A stretch of 64,000 bases of DNA from Roseibium album (lineage in GTDB: Bacteria > Pseudomonadota > Alphaproteobacteria > Rhizobiales > Stappiaceae): positions 1,134,567 through 1,198,566 of the forward strand of contig NZ_CXWE01000001.1 of assembly GCF_001404515.1 (NCBI RefSeq), written 5' to 3'. Of this stretch, positions 42,209 through 50,783 are shown one piece after another. The translations under genes and the position numbers were made by a program. Below the pieces are notes generated by a model. It did no database searches. It saw nothing but the letters and a program-made list of their open reading frames with translations, and had not been told where the DNA came from. Each line of letters begins with the position of its first letter. The first letter of the stretch is position 1.

Positions 42209-42574
42209 TCAGCTTTCGATCCAGTGCCAGGCCGTTTCTATCTCGTCCCTGTCGAAGTGCTTTTCCTGGATACCGACCATCTTGGCGAATGTCGCGTCAA
42301 TCGCGACAAGGGCTGCCATAAGCTTGCCATCAGCCACGATCCCAACCTTGTGAAGGTGTTTCATGTGAGTAAGCACCCACTTGATGTCCGACGCGGCTGC
42401 CTCGAAGGAAATGCCGACATGCTCGCCGAGGACTACCAGGATACTGATCTTGTCAAAGGCTTCGATCATCTCTTCGGCCTTTGCAATCAATTCCGTTTCC
42501 TGCTCGATATCGACTTTGCCGGAGATTTCGACGCCGAGAACCGGGCCATTGCTGCGGGGCAGGATCGTATACAT
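42209..42574 (-). CDS. SpoIIAA-like STAS-fold protein
   Basis: A 121-residue cytosolic protein of the SpoIIAA-like family (PF11964 type): VLGVEISGKVDIEQETELIAKAEEMIEAFDKISILVVLGEH, ending KHFDRDEIETAWHWIES, the usual C-terminal motif with tryptophans. These small proteins have a lipid- or nucleotide-binding fold but mostly no defined function. GAGGATG precedes the ATG. It is convergent with the EgtC-like gene, 13 bases apart. Confidence 0.85.
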   Translation of the reverse strand: MYTILPRSNGPVLGVEISGKVDIEQETELIAKAEEMIEAFDKISILVVLGEHVGISFEAAASDIKWVLTHMKHLHKVGIVADGKLMAALVAIDATFAKMVGIQEKHFDRDEIETAWHWIES

Positions 42575-42714
42575 GGGTGCATCCTCCGAAGTGAGCGGGC
42601 ATTTCCGCTGCAGGAGGAAAATCCTAGTGCAATCCGGGAAAGGTGATCAAGCCTTCCAGGCCGGTCCACACCCGGGGATATGTGATTGCTTCGCCGAAAA
42701 GATGCGTTCCGGGT

Positions 42715-43335
42715 TCAGTCGGCACTTTTCCTTAACTCCGATAAAATCTGAAGCGTATTTTCGTCCACGATATCGCGGATTTGCCGCGTCAGGGGAAATA
42801 CATCCGTGCGCTCGCGTCCGTATGTCAGGTTGAACTCATGAAATTCAACGCTTTGGGGCGGCATCAGGTGGTGCTGCTTAATGGTTTCCAGCTTGTCGAA
42901 TGCCTTGGCAAGACGCGCCTCGAGCGTTTCAGCCTGAGCGTATTCGTCCCACAGGACAAGAAAATCTCGTGAAACGTCTGCTGGCAGGCTGGCGCAAAGC
43001 GTCTGAAAATCGGCTCTTTCCCGCTTCTCCCGATCATCGCCATCGCGTTGCAGCGGTGCCGGAACGTCCCCGGAAATTGCTTCACCGAGGTCGTGTATCA
43101 GGCACAGTTTCATGAGCCTCGACAAGTCGACTCCCGCAAGTTCCCTTTCAAACAGAAGAACCATGAGTGCGAGCCGCCAGCTATGTTCCGCCGTGCTTTC
43201 CGGACGGCCCTGGCGCGTTGAGCCGGACCGCAGTGTGTCTTTCAACCTTTCTGCCTCCTGGAGAAAGGTCAGGAGTCCGGTCAGTCGTTGAGGCTGCATG
43301 GCCGCAGCTGGCATCTCGGGATCTGATAGCGACAT
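42715..43335 (-). CDS. HD-domain hydrolase, 5'-deoxynucleotidase YfbR-like
   Basis: A 206-residue metal-dependent phosphohydrolase of the HD_3 group. The metal ligands are visible in STAEHSWRLAL (histidine), CLIHDLGEAISGD (HD pair) and the later aspartate region KAFDKLETIKQH. YfbR-type enzymes remove phosphate from deoxynucleoside 5'-monophosphates. I choose the ATG at 43335 (MSLSDPEMP); the frame continues upstream only into the next gene. It lies 49 bases after the XRE gene and may be cotranscribed with it. Confidence 0.88.
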   Translation of the reverse strand: MSLSDPEMPAAAMQPQRLTGLLTFLQEAERLKDTLRSGSTRQGRPESTAEHSWRLALMVLLFERELAGVDLSRLMKLCLIHDLGEAISGDVPAPLQRDGDDREKRERADFQTLCASLPADVSRDFLVLWDEYAQAETLEARLAKAFDKLETIKQHHLMPPQSVEFHEFNLTYGRERTDVFPLTRQIRDIVDENTLQILSELRKSAD

Positions 43336-43384
43336 GGTGTCGATGATAACGTTCCCGCTGCAGCTTTTCGACAGTCTGAATAAT

Positions 43385-43957
43385 TTATGCAGGTGCCTTT
43401 GGCTCATCCCGTACGAGGCGCGCAAATCGTCCGTCTGACAGGGCAAGTCGCGAAATCCGGATATCGCTTTCCGGTATTGTCAGTTCGGTGAATTCCGCGC
43501 GTTCCGTGCGGTAGACAATGTCGACGCCGCAGGGTTCGAACCAGCCTTTGTCCTCCAACTGGTGCTCGATACGGCGAATGCTCTCGGAAGCAAATTGCCA
43601 CAAGGGCCTGTCCATCAGCTCCGAGACAGGCACGTGCCAAAGCCGCACGCGTTTCGGTGATGCGGCAAGAAGCCGGTGAGTCAGGTCGCAGACAAGGTGC
43701 ACAGGCGTCGAGGCCTGCGTGACAAGGTCCAGAAGAGCACGATCTGACGCGGTTTCCGGACGAGCACGCAATAGACGCGTGATTTTCCGCCGGGCGCGGT
43801 CGTCGGGCTCGGACCGTCCACTTTCCCAACGTGAAATCCTGCTTTGGGAAACGCCCAGGTCTTCCGCAAGTGCATGCTGCTTGACCCGGTTGAGCACGCG
43901 CCACCTTCTGAGTGAAGGGCCCAGGCTCGATTGAAGAACGGCTGTATCAATAGTCAT
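43385..43957 (-). CDS. XRE-family transcriptional regulator with C-terminal sensor-like domain
   Basis: A 190-residue regulator. Residues 12-65 form a helix-turn-helix of the Cro/CI type (LRRWRVLNRVKQHALAEDLGVSQSRISRWESGRSEPDDRARRKITRLL). The C-terminal 110 residues look like a divergent PAS-type domain (TPVHLVCDLTHRLLAASPKRVRLWHVPVSELMDRPLWQFA). The ligand and target are unknown; the HD hydrolase gene downstream is a possible partner. Confidence 0.88.
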   Translation of the reverse strand: MTIDTAVLQSSLGPSLRRWRVLNRVKQHALAEDLGVSQSRISRWESGRSEPDDRARRKITRLLRARPETASDRALLDLVTQASTPVHLVCDLTHRLLAASPKRVRLWHVPVSELMDRPLWQFASESIRRIEHQLEDKGWFEPCGVDIVYRTERAEFTELTIPESDIRISRLALSDGRFARLVRDEPKAPA

Positions 43958-44007
43958 GCTTCGATTGTAGCGCCAAATGCCGCGCAGGGGGAGGCGGCAG
44001 CTCGCAT

Positions 44008-44418
44008 TCAGGTTGACTTGAATGCCCTGCTGGACACCTGAACCGAGTTGCCGTCAGGATCCTTTGCATTTGCAAATTCATATCCGTCTGCCTGGTGAAT
44101 GGAACCGAACTTCAATCCCTTGTTCGAGGCACTTTCATGAAAGGCTGCAACGTTCGCCACATCGAACACAAGCTTGACCGCAGCCTGGCCGAGCTTTTGC
44201 GCTTTGCCTGCCTTGTGAAGCAGCAAGTGCGCACCGCCATTTTCCGGCACCAGTTCGGTCAACCGGTCGGTTGGGGTCCTGATGGCTTTGAAACCAAAGA
44301 AGAATGCATAGAACGAGGTACTGATATCCACGTCTCGTACGTAAAGGATGATGCGATGGAGGCCGGCGGCAATCGGGGTCTCGACACACCGCGAACCGGT
44401 CTGTTCTGCTTCGTTCAT
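44008..44418 (-). CDS. VOC-superfamily (glyoxalase/bleomycin resistance-like) protein
   Basis: A 136-residue vicinal-oxygen-chelate protein with two beta-alpha-beta-beta-beta modules: LHRIILYVRDVDISTSFYAFFFGFKAI and ANVAAFHESASNKGLKFGS followed by FANAKDPDGNSVQVSSR. The metal ligands of the glyoxalase type are only partly evident (H near the start, no clear final glutamate), so catalysis is unproven. Its ATG overlaps the stop of the GFA gene by four bases (ATGA), so the two are coupled. Confidence 0.85.
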   Translation of the reverse strand: MNEAEQTGSRCVETPIAAGLHRIILYVRDVDISTSFYAFFFGFKAIRTPTDRLTELVPENGGAHLLLHKAGKAQKLGQAAVKLVFDVANVAAFHESASNKGLKFGSIHQADGYEFANAKDPDGNSVQVSSRAFKST

Positions 44419-44852
44419 TTTTTGAGTTCGCCTTGTGTGAAGGCGATCGAGGGATCGGACGAATGCTCGACATTCTCGCCCGGAACCGTGACCCACTGAT
44501 GCTTGCGGTGCTCATATACCGAAAAGCGCGGACTTGGAAAATCCGGATCGGCAAACGCTCCGACCGGGATAGCCGTCACGCCTGGCCAGCCTTCGATCAC
44601 AAAGGCGAGGGTCGACCCGCAGGTGGGGCAAAAGCGATAAGTGGCCGTGTGCCCGCTGTCGCAATCCCGTTGCCATTCTGAAAACTTGCCCGAAAGCGTG
44701 ACATGCTCGTCCGGCCATCGTGCCTGAACGGCAAACACGCTGCCGGTCCGTTTCTGGCATTCAAGACAATGGCAGGCGGAGATGCGTACCGGTTCGCCTT
44801 CACACACGGCGCTCAGCTGTCCGCATCTGCACGATGCCGTTCGTTTCACCAT
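44415..44852 (-). CDS. GFA-family zinc-binding protein
   Basis: A 145-residue protein of the Gfa (glutathione-dependent formaldehyde-activating) fold. Seven conserved cysteines are arranged as in the family: CRCG, CHCLEC and CPTCGS with the intervening ISACHCLECQKRTGSVFAV. They bind structural and catalytic zinc. Most members are not true formaldehyde-activating enzymes and their substrates are unknown. It is the first gene of a two-gene unit with the VOC protein. Confidence 0.9.
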   Translation of the reverse strand: MVKRTASCRCGQLSAVCEGEPVRISACHCLECQKRTGSVFAVQARWPDEHVTLSGKFSEWQRDCDSGHTATYRFCPTCGSTLAFVIEGWPGVTAIPVGAFADPDFPSPRFSVYEHRKHQWVTVPGENVEHSSDPSIAFTQGELKK

Positions 44853-44930
44853 CTATCGCCTCCAACGCGTTTCGACCTGCAGCAAAGCACTCGAGCTGGA
44901 TGCGTTCAATAGGGGTGTTATCGAAGACAC

Positions 44931-45557
44931 CTATCGATATTTTTCAATAAAGGCATCAATCGGCAAGTTGCGGAAATCCGGCAAACGTTCGCGTAGTTGC
45001 TCATGGCTCCAGTCCCACCATGAAATCTCCATCAAAGCGTCTTCCTGATTTTCGGTGAAACGGCGCTTGATCGGTTTGGCGGCCACACCGCCAACCACCG
45101 TATATGGGGGAACGTCCCGCGCGACCACCGCACCCGCAGCCACGATGGCACCCGTTCCGATGGTGACGCCGGCAAGCACGGTGACGTTGTGACCAATCCA
45201 GACGTCGTTTCCGATGGTCACCCAGTCGTCCTTGCGCCACTGAAAGAACTCGGCGTCGTCATCACCAAGACCATAGGCGGCCGCCCGGTAGGTGAAATGG
45301 TGTTGGGAAGCGCGCCAGGTCGCATGGTTTCCGGGATTGAGCCGCACGCGACGTGCAATCGAGCAGAACTTGCCGATGCTTGTCCAGATGACGTCGCCGT
45401 CCTGTACGATGTAGGAGTAGTCGTCCATCCGGCTCTCACGCATGTCGGTTCGCGCGCCGACCTCCGTCCAGATGCCGAGTTCGCAATTCATGATGTTGGC
45501 GTCCCGGTGAACATTCGGGCTTTCCGTGAGCGAGGGTTTTTGCGTGGGTGCGGACAT
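44931..45557 (-). CDS. hexapeptide-repeat acetyltransferase of phosphonate loci (PhnO-like role, CatB fold)
   Basis: A 208-residue left-handed beta-helix acyltransferase. Hexapeptide repeats run from about residue 25 to 165 ([47 protein letters not shown]). The HHFTYR segment near residue 90 carries the catalytic histidine of xenobiotic acetyltransferases. A subgroup of these proteins is encoded with phosphonate genes. Here it faces phnC across 397 bases with a PHO-box-like repeat 71 bases before its own start, supporting membership of the Pho regulon. It may acetylate aminophosphonates. The ATG at 45557 has a strong AAGGAGGT three bases upstream; an upstream start is less likely. Confidence 0.9.
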   Translation of the reverse strand: MSAPTQKPSLTESPNVHRDANIMNCELGIWTEVGARTDMRESRMDDYSYIVQDGDVIWTSIGKFCSIARRVRLNPGNHATWRASQHHFTYRAAAYGLGDDDAEFFQWRKDDWVTIGNDVWIGHNVTVLAGVTIGTGAIVAAGAVVARDVPPYTVVGGVAAKPIKRRFTENQEDALMEISWWDWSHEQLRERLPDFRNLPIDAFIEKYR

Positions 45558-45627
45558 CGGACCTCCTTCAAGTGCTGACCTTCCAGGCGAGTGCCTTTTA
45601 GCGAGCACAGAGTCTGTGTGCGTGAAG

Positions 45628-45649
45628 CTTTCATGACGTTGTCATGACG
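45628..45649 (-). promoter_or_regulatory. PHO-box-like direct repeat for the acetyltransferase gene
   Basis: CTTTCATGACG and TTGTCATGACG are adjacent 11-base direct repeats, the spacing of PhoB boxes (consensus repeat CTGTCAT with four-base spacer). It lies 71 bases upstream of the acetyltransferase start. Because TCATGA is palindromic, the orientation is ambiguous. Confidence 0.7.
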
Positions 45650-45869
45650 GCAGCCGCTAATTTTGCCTGTTGAACATCGTGGAAAACCACAAAAATCGGA
45701 CAATCCCGTAAACAGCATCTCGAAATCAGGCCGAACCGTTCAGCGCTCATGAGCTGTAAATCAATCGCGCTAAGGATCGGTAAGAACGGATTGAATTCAC
45801 TTAACCGGCAAAGCCGGAACAAGGATCGAAAGATCCATGTCATTGAACTGACGTAAATTCTTAGCCTCA

Positions 45870-45891
45870 CTGTCAAGAACTCGTCATCTTT
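45870..45891 (+). promoter_or_regulatory. PHO-box-like direct repeat for phnC
   Basis: CTGTCAAGAAC and TCGTCATCTTT are 11-base direct repeats matching the PhoB consensus, with a weaker third unit CTGTAATCGAC directly after. It lies about 65-85 bases before the phnC start codon, a normal position for PhoB activation. Confidence 0.7.
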
Positions 45892-45954
45892 CTGTAATCG
45901 ACGGATGGCTCATGTCGCCCAGCGTTATCAATCGAAAAAGAACAGGGCTGGCGC

Positions 45955-46788
45955 GTGATTCAGTTTCAGAATGTCACCAAGACTTTCGGGTCTCGGACTG
46001 CGGTCAACAAGGTCAGTTTTAATATCGACGAACCGCAGATGGTCGGCATAATCGGTCGGTCGGGTGCCGGTAAATCGACACTGCTGCGAATGATCAATCG
46101 GCTCACACCTGCGACTTCAGGAAAAATCCTGTTCGAGGGACGTGACATACTTCGCCTTCGAGGCGCGATGATGCGCCGTTGGCAGCGCGATTGCGCCATG
46201 GTCTTCCAGCAGTTCAATCTTGTTCCCCGCCTTGACGTCGCGACCAACGTGATGCTGGGCCGGTTGAATGGCCACGGCACGTTGAAGAGCCTTTTCAATA
46301 TCTTCGGCGAAGCGGATGTCGCGGATGCGCTCCAGGCTCTCGATCGCCTCGGTATTGTGCAGGAGGCAACGAAACGTGCCGAAGAATTGTCCGGTGGGCA
46401 ACAGCAACGGGTAGCGATTGCCCGCGCGCTGATGCAAGGCCCCCACATGATCCTTGCAGATGAGCCGATAGCCTCTCTTGATCCCATGAATGCGAAAATC
46501 GTCATGGATGCGCTTCGGCAAATTCATGAGCGCGACAACAAGGTTGTCATCTGCAACCTGCATACGCTCGACACCGCGCGTTCCTATTGCGATCGGGTGA
46601 TCGGCATGCGTGACGGTTTCATCGTTTTTGATGGGAAGCCGGAAGAACTCACGACCACCGCTGCTCGTGAAATTTACGGCGCGGACGAAAGCTTCAACGA
46701 GGCCGCCACTTCCACAGCCATTGATGCCGGAAATACCGGCACAAGAGAATCCGTCGGTGCGATGACCCCGGCGGCGGCAGCAGGTTAA
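45955..46788 (+). CDS. phnC: phosphonate ABC transporter ATP-binding protein
   Basis: A 277-residue ABC ATPase. Walker A is GRSGAGKST near residue 34, the Q-loop is VFQQFNL, the signature is [15 protein letters not shown] near 150, Walker B is MILADEP, and the switch histidine is in CNLHTLD. The sequence follows PhnC ([36 protein letters not shown]). It begins with GTG at 45955; no in-frame ATG lies nearby. An Ala/Thr-rich tail of about 30 residues follows the domain. It is the first gene of phnC-phnD-phnE-phnE and follows a PHO-box-like repeat. Confidence 0.96.
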   Translation: MIQFQNVTKTFGSRTAVNKVSFNIDEPQMVGIIGRSGAGKSTLLRMINRLTPATSGKILFEGRDILRLRGAMMRRWQRDCAMVFQQFNLVPRLDVATNVMLGRLNGHGTLKSLFNIFGEADVADALQALDRLGIVQEATKRAEELSGGQQQRVAIARALMQGPHMILADEPIASLDPMNAKIVMDALRQIHERDNKVVICNLHTLDTARSYCDRVIGMRDGFIVFDGKPEELTTTAAREIYGADESFNEAATSTAIDAGNTGTRESVGAMTPAAAAG

Positions 46789-46842
46789 TCCGCCTGCGCT
46801 CAGATAAACGTCATCAGTTTCAGATCCCGGGGAGTGTCCCAA

Positions 46843-47760
46843 ATGAAAATCGTTTCCAAAATTGCTGCGCTTGCTGCTGTCAGCATGATCGCTCTGAACG
46901 CTTCAGTTGCTGGAGCAGAAGAAATCACGGAATTCCGCATCGGTATTCTGGGTGGTGAAAACGCTTCTGACCGCCTGCGTGCTTACGAATGCCTGGAACA
47001 AAAAACCGCTGACCTGCTTGGTGTGCCGGTCAAACTGTTCGCACCAGCCGACTACAATGGTGTGATCGAAGGTCTGCTCGGCGGCAATCTCGACATGGCT
47101 TGGCTCGGGGCTTCCGGCTATGCGAAGGTCTTCATTACCGATCCGGAAGCTGTGGATCCGGTTCTGGTCAAGGTGAACGTGGATGGCGGCTACGGCTACT
47201 ATTCCATCGGCTTTGCGCGCAACGACAGCGAGATCAACTCGTTGGATGACATGAAGGGCAAGGTCTTCGGCTTCGGCGATCCGAACTCGACTTCAGGCTA
47301 CCTGATCCCCTCCATCGCCATTCCGCAGGAAGGCTACTCCATGTCTGCCGGCGAATATTTCGGCGACGTGGTCTTCACCGGTGGCCATGAGCAGACCATT
47401 GTTGCTGTTTCCAACGGCGATATCGACGCCGGTGTGACCTGGGCTGACGGCCTCGGCGAGTGGGAAGACGGCTACAACTCCGGTGCCTTGCGCAAGGCCT
47501 CTGATGCCGGTCTTGTCGACATGACCGAACTGCGCAAGATCTGGCAATCCCCGGTGATTCCGGAAGGCCCGATTGTTCTTTCCAAGAAGCTGCCGGAAGA
47601 CGTCAAGATCAAGATGACCGGCCTTGTCGCGTCCTTGAATTCCATCGATCCGGATTGCGCCTACAACATCGCTGCCGGCGAGACCAGGGGTTTCATGCCG
47701 ATCACTCACGAGGCTTACGTCAACATTGTTGAAGCCCGTAAGGCGAAAAACAAAAACTGA
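46843..47760 (+). CDS. phnD: phosphonate ABC transporter substrate-binding protein
   Basis: A 305-residue periplasmic binding protein with a signal peptide (IAALAAVSMIALNASVAGAEE). The PhnD features are FRIGILGGENASDRL, APADYNGVIEGLLGGNLDMAWLG, and FGDPNSTSGYLIPS, whose serine/threonine run binds the phosphonate. The ATG at 46843 has GGGGAG eight bases upstream; a GTG nine bases earlier is less likely. A strong hairpin follows, probably allowing more PhnD than permease. Confidence 0.96.
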   Translation: MKIVSKIAALAAVSMIALNASVAGAEEITEFRIGILGGENASDRLRAYECLEQKTADLLGVPVKLFAPADYNGVIEGLLGGNLDMAWLGASGYAKVFITDPEAVDPVLVKVNVDGGYGYYSIGFARNDSEINSLDDMKGKVFGFGDPNSTSGYLIPSIAIPQEGYSMSAGEYFGDVVFTGGHEQTIVAVSNGDIDAGVTWADGLGEWEDGYNSGALRKASDAGLVDMTELRKIWQSPVIPEGPIVLSKKLPEDVKIKMTGLVASLNSIDPDCAYNIAAGETRGFMPITHEAYVNIVEARKAKNKN

Positions 47761-47778
47761 TCGGTTCGTCCGAACCGG

Positions 47779-47810
47779 AACGCGGGCCGCATTTCGGCCC
47801 GCGTTTTCTT
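47779..47810 (+). terminator. intercistronic attenuating terminator after phnD
   Basis: AACGCGGGCCG pairs perfectly with CGGCCCGCGTT around a five-base loop and is followed by TTCTT. It sits between phnD and the first phnE, so it probably cuts down permease expression without abolishing it. Confidence 0.8.
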
Positions 47811-47836
47811 GCGATCTGCTTCAAAGGACATTGGTA

Positions 47837-48685
47837 ATGGCTGTTGCCGCTCTCGAACAGGAAATCCTGTCCATGCGCAAACGCCGTCAGCTCTATTCTC
47901 TCATGGGAATTCTGCTGGTAGCGGCGGTGCTGGTTTCCGGATACTCGAAATCAAACGAGATGAATTCCGGAGGATTCCTGCAAGGCCTTTCCAAGTTCTT
48001 TGACTATCCGGGCGAAATCGTTGTGGAAGCGTGGCAGGCCGGACCTGCCTTCTTCGGCCTGATCATTCAGTACGTACCTGCGATGCTGGAGACGCTGAAT
48101 ATTGCCGGGGTTGCGACCCTTCTGGGTGGCGCCATGGCGGTTATTCTGGCGATGGCGTCCACCCGCAACGTCGACAGCTGGGGCCCGCTCATCCCGGTCG
48201 TCCGGCGCATGATGGACATCATGCGAGCGTTTCCGGAGCTGATCATTGCCCTTTTCCTGATCTTCGTTCTCGGATCCAGCCCGGTTCCGGCAATGATCGC
48301 AGTTGCCTTCCACACAGCGGGGGCACTCGGCAAACTGTTTTCCGAGGTCAATGAAAACATCGACCGAAAGCCGATAGAAGGCCTGTCTGCCTGCGGCGCC
48401 AGCTGGCTTCAGCGGATCCGGTTTGCGGTCATGCCGCAGGTCGCGCCGAACTATCTCAGCTATTTCCTGTTGCGGCTTGAAATCAACGTCCGCGCGTCTG
48501 CCATTCTGGGGTTTGTCGGTGCCGGCGGTATCGGCCAGGAACTGCGCCGGACAATCGGCTGGGGCAAGGGGGCAGGCGACGAAACAGCAGCAATCTTCGT
48601 GCTTTTGTTTCTCACCATCATGCTGATTGACCAGGTTTCTTCCTTCCTGCGCGGCAAACTTGTCGGCGCCAGTCGCGCTCATTGA
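47837..48685 (+). CDS. phnE: phosphonate ABC transporter permease (first PhnE)
   Basis: A 282-residue inner-membrane permease with about six helices. The PhnE pattern is seen in IQYVPAMLETLNIAGVATLLGGAMAVILA, the EAA-like loop ELIIALFLIFVLG...GALGKLFSEVNENIDRKPIEGLSACGAS, and ASAILGFVGAGGIGQELRRTI. The ATG at 47837 has AAGGA upstream. It is followed after 11 bases by a second, larger permease, and the two are expected to form a heterodimer. Confidence 0.94.
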   Translation: MAVAALEQEILSMRKRRQLYSLMGILLVAAVLVSGYSKSNEMNSGGFLQGLSKFFDYPGEIVVEAWQAGPAFFGLIIQYVPAMLETLNIAGVATLLGGAMAVILAMASTRNVDSWGPLIPVVRRMMDIMRAFPELIIALFLIFVLGSSPVPAMIAVAFHTAGALGKLFSEVNENIDRKPIEGLSACGASWLQRIRFAVMPQVAPNYLSYFLLRLEINVRASAILGFVGAGGIGQELRRTIGWGKGAGDETAAIFVLLFLTIMLIDQVSSFLRGKLVGASRAH

Positions 48686-48696
48686 GGAGAACTGAG

Positions 48697-50034
48697 ATGG
48701 CAATCGACACGCTCAATGAGCCGGTCTTCAATCGGGATATGGTCTTCAGGAATGTACGTCGCAGAGCCTGGATCACGGTCGGTGCACCGTTGGCGATCCT
48801 GGCATATCTGACCTACACCTGGTTTGCCTTCAATGTGCCGAACCTGCTTGCCAAGGCACAGCCCGAGCGCGCGGCGATCCTTGCGACCGATTCCGTCGCC
48901 TACAAGGTTCACGTGACCAAGTTTCTGCGCCGCGACATCATGGAAGTCGCCATTGAAGGGGAACGTCGCGCAACCTATTCACAGGAAGACTTGCCCGAAT
49001 GGGTTGAAGTCGACGGCACCGACGCCGTGATCGATCTTGGCGAGGGCTACGGGGTCACGATCGCAGGCAAGGTGATGGAATTTACCGTTCCTGACTATGG
49101 TACGATCAAGGTCACGGCGACCAACAGTGGTGTCGAGACCGAGCTTCCCGCCGGTCCGGTACCCGACTGGCTGAAGGACAACCCGAAAAAGCTCGATGCC
49201 AGGCCCACGCTGGATCGCCGTGTGCAGGTTACGAGGACCAAAATTGAAGTGCATAACTATTTCGGCGGCTGGGAGAATTTCTGGTTTCCGTTTCACTCCG
49301 AACTCCACGGCATGTCCTTCAGCCAGCTTTGGGCAATAGCGCTCTCCAATGAGCGCCTGGATCCGAACAGGTCCAACATGTCGCTGATCATGCATGATTT
49401 TCTGGAAAATCCGGACTGGCAGCATGGCGAGGTCTTTGTGGCCCTCTTCGAGACGATCATGATGGCTGTGCTCGGCACGATCACCGCAGCCCTGTTCGGC
49501 CTGCCCCTGGCCTTTCTTGCCGCTCGGAATTTCACGCCGTCCAGGTTCTTGCGCTTCGGAACGCGCCGACTGTTCGACTTCCTGCGTGGCATCGACATGC
49601 TGATCTGGTCCTTGATCTTCATTCGAGCCTTCGGTCTCGGTCCGCTTACCGGCGCACTCGCGATTGCCTTCACCGATACCGGTTCCCTCGGCAAGCTTTT
49701 TTCCGAAGCACTGGAAAACATAGACAACAAACAGGTCGAAGGTGTCAGGGCAACCGGCGCCAGCCAGATCCAGAGATACCGCTTTGGCGTGATCCCGCAG
49801 ATCCTGCCGGTCTTCGTTTCCCAGGTGCTCTACTACCTTGAATCGAATACACGCTCGGCCACCGTGATCGGTGCCCTCGGGGCCGGGGGGATCGGCCTGA
49901 TGCTGGTCGAGACCATGAAGACCTCGCGTGACTGGGAAAACACCAGTTACATCATCATTCTGACAATCGTCGTCGTGATCGTGATGGACCAGACCTCAAG
50001 CTGGCTGCGCCGCAAGCTGATTGAAGGAAGATAA
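48697..50034 (+). CDS. phnE: phosphonate ABC transporter permease (second PhnE, with large periplasmic insertion)
   Basis: A 445-residue permease, about 160 residues longer than its partner. After the first helix (about 25-45) comes a soluble, charged insertion to about residue 225, including EVAIEGERRATYSQEDLPEWVEVDG and DYGTIKVTATNSGVETELP. The conserved PhnE core follows (EVFVALFETIMMAVLGTITAALFGLPLAFLAARN, GSLGKLFSEALENIDNKQVEGVRATGAS, SATVIGALGAGGIGLMLVETM). Enlarged second PhnE proteins are common in Rhizobiales; the insertion probably faces the periplasm and may contact PhnD. GAGGAGA precedes the ATG. A terminator follows the gene. Confidence 0.94.
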   Translation: MAIDTLNEPVFNRDMVFRNVRRRAWITVGAPLAILAYLTYTWFAFNVPNLLAKAQPERAAILATDSVAYKVHVTKFLRRDIMEVAIEGERRATYSQEDLPEWVEVDGTDAVIDLGEGYGVTIAGKVMEFTVPDYGTIKVTATNSGVETELPAGPVPDWLKDNPKKLDARPTLDRRVQVTRTKIEVHNYFGGWENFWFPFHSELHGMSFSQLWAIALSNERLDPNRSNMSLIMHDFLENPDWQHGEVFVALFETIMMAVLGTITAALFGLPLAFLAARNFTPSRFLRFGTRRLFDFLRGIDMLIWSLIFIRAFGLGPLTGALAIAFTDTGSLGKLFSEALENIDNKQVEGVRATGASQIQRYRFGVIPQILPVFVSQVLYYLESNTRSATVIGALGAGGIGLMLVETMKTSRDWENTSYIIILTIVVVIVMDQTSSWLRRKLIEGR

Positions 50035-50047
50035 GCCGCGAAAACAG

Positions 50048-50072
50048 AAAAGCGCGGCAGTTGCGCTTTTTT
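50048..50072 (+). terminator. terminator of the phnCDE operon
   Basis: AAAAGCGC pairs with GCGCTTTT around a seven-base loop, followed by TT. It lies 13 bases after the second phnE stop codon. Confidence 0.82.
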
Positions 50073-50111
50073 GCCCCCTATGGTCCGCTTGACCTGCAGG
50101 AGGCAAAAACC

Positions 50112-50636
50112 ATGCTGGATCACATCGGATTGCTGATTGTTGACGTCCAAAGGGGCTTTGTTGCACCCGGGACGTCGCATATCCCTCGCATTGTAGAGAA
50201 GGTGCAGAACGACTATCGCCATGTCGCGGCATCGAGGTTCTTGAACAACGTCAACTCGCCTCATCGCTGCTTTCTGGGTTGGAACCGTTTCCTGCCAGGC
50301 ACAAATGAAACGGAACTTGCATTCAAGCCGTCACGAGAAGCTTTCGTTTTTGACAAGCCACAATACTCGGCCGTCTCGTTTGAACTTTTGCGGTGGGTTC
50401 ATCTCAACAGTCTCTCGGAAGTTCATCTTTGCGGTATCGATACGGAAATCTGTGTGCTGACGTCTGCCACGGCACTCTTTGAAGTCTCCCTCAAACCCGT
50501 CGTGCTGGAATGGGCCTGCGCATCAGGAGGTGGGCCCGATGGGCACGCGGCAGGACTTGTGGCATTGCGCCGTCTGATCGGGAAAGACAATGTCTGGGCC
50601 GATCAGTCCGGCACCAGTTTTTTCGATGGATCATGA
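50112..50636 (+). CDS. isochorismatase-like cysteine hydrolase
   Basis: A 174-residue alpha/beta hydrolase of the isochorismatase/nicotinamidase group. The catalytic triad can be read as aspartate in LLIVDVQRGF, lysine in VFDKPQYSAVS and cysteine in HLCGIDTEICVLTSA. Such enzymes hydrolyse amides of small molecules; the substrate cannot be predicted. The ATG at 50112 has GGAGG upstream; the extra 17 codons before it include the phnE terminator and are not coding. It follows the phn operon but behind a terminator, so it is probably independent. Confidence 0.9.
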   Translation: MLDHIGLLIVDVQRGFVAPGTSHIPRIVEKVQNDYRHVAASRFLNNVNSPHRCFLGWNRFLPGTNETELAFKPSREAFVFDKPQYSAVSFELLRWVHLNSLSEVHLCGIDTEICVLTSATALFEVSLKPVVLEWACASGGGPDGHAAGLVALRRLIGKDNVWADQSGTSFFDGS

Positions 50637-50783
50637 CCGCCGCGGTGCGCTGGATTTTCCCTGATTGCGGCGACAGGCAGCCGTTGTATGTGGTTAAGTT
50701 CTCTCAGAACCCTTTTTCGCCGCATTTCCGTCGTGCCATGGTCACGACGATCGGCGGATGATTCAACGCACGTGGAGGGGCTG

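Larger units (their letters stand above)
45558..45954. other. divergent intergenic region of the phosphonate island
   Basis: Nearly 400 bases between the acetyltransferase and phnC, holding one PHO-box-like direct repeat near each gene. No gene is supported. Confidence 0.6.
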
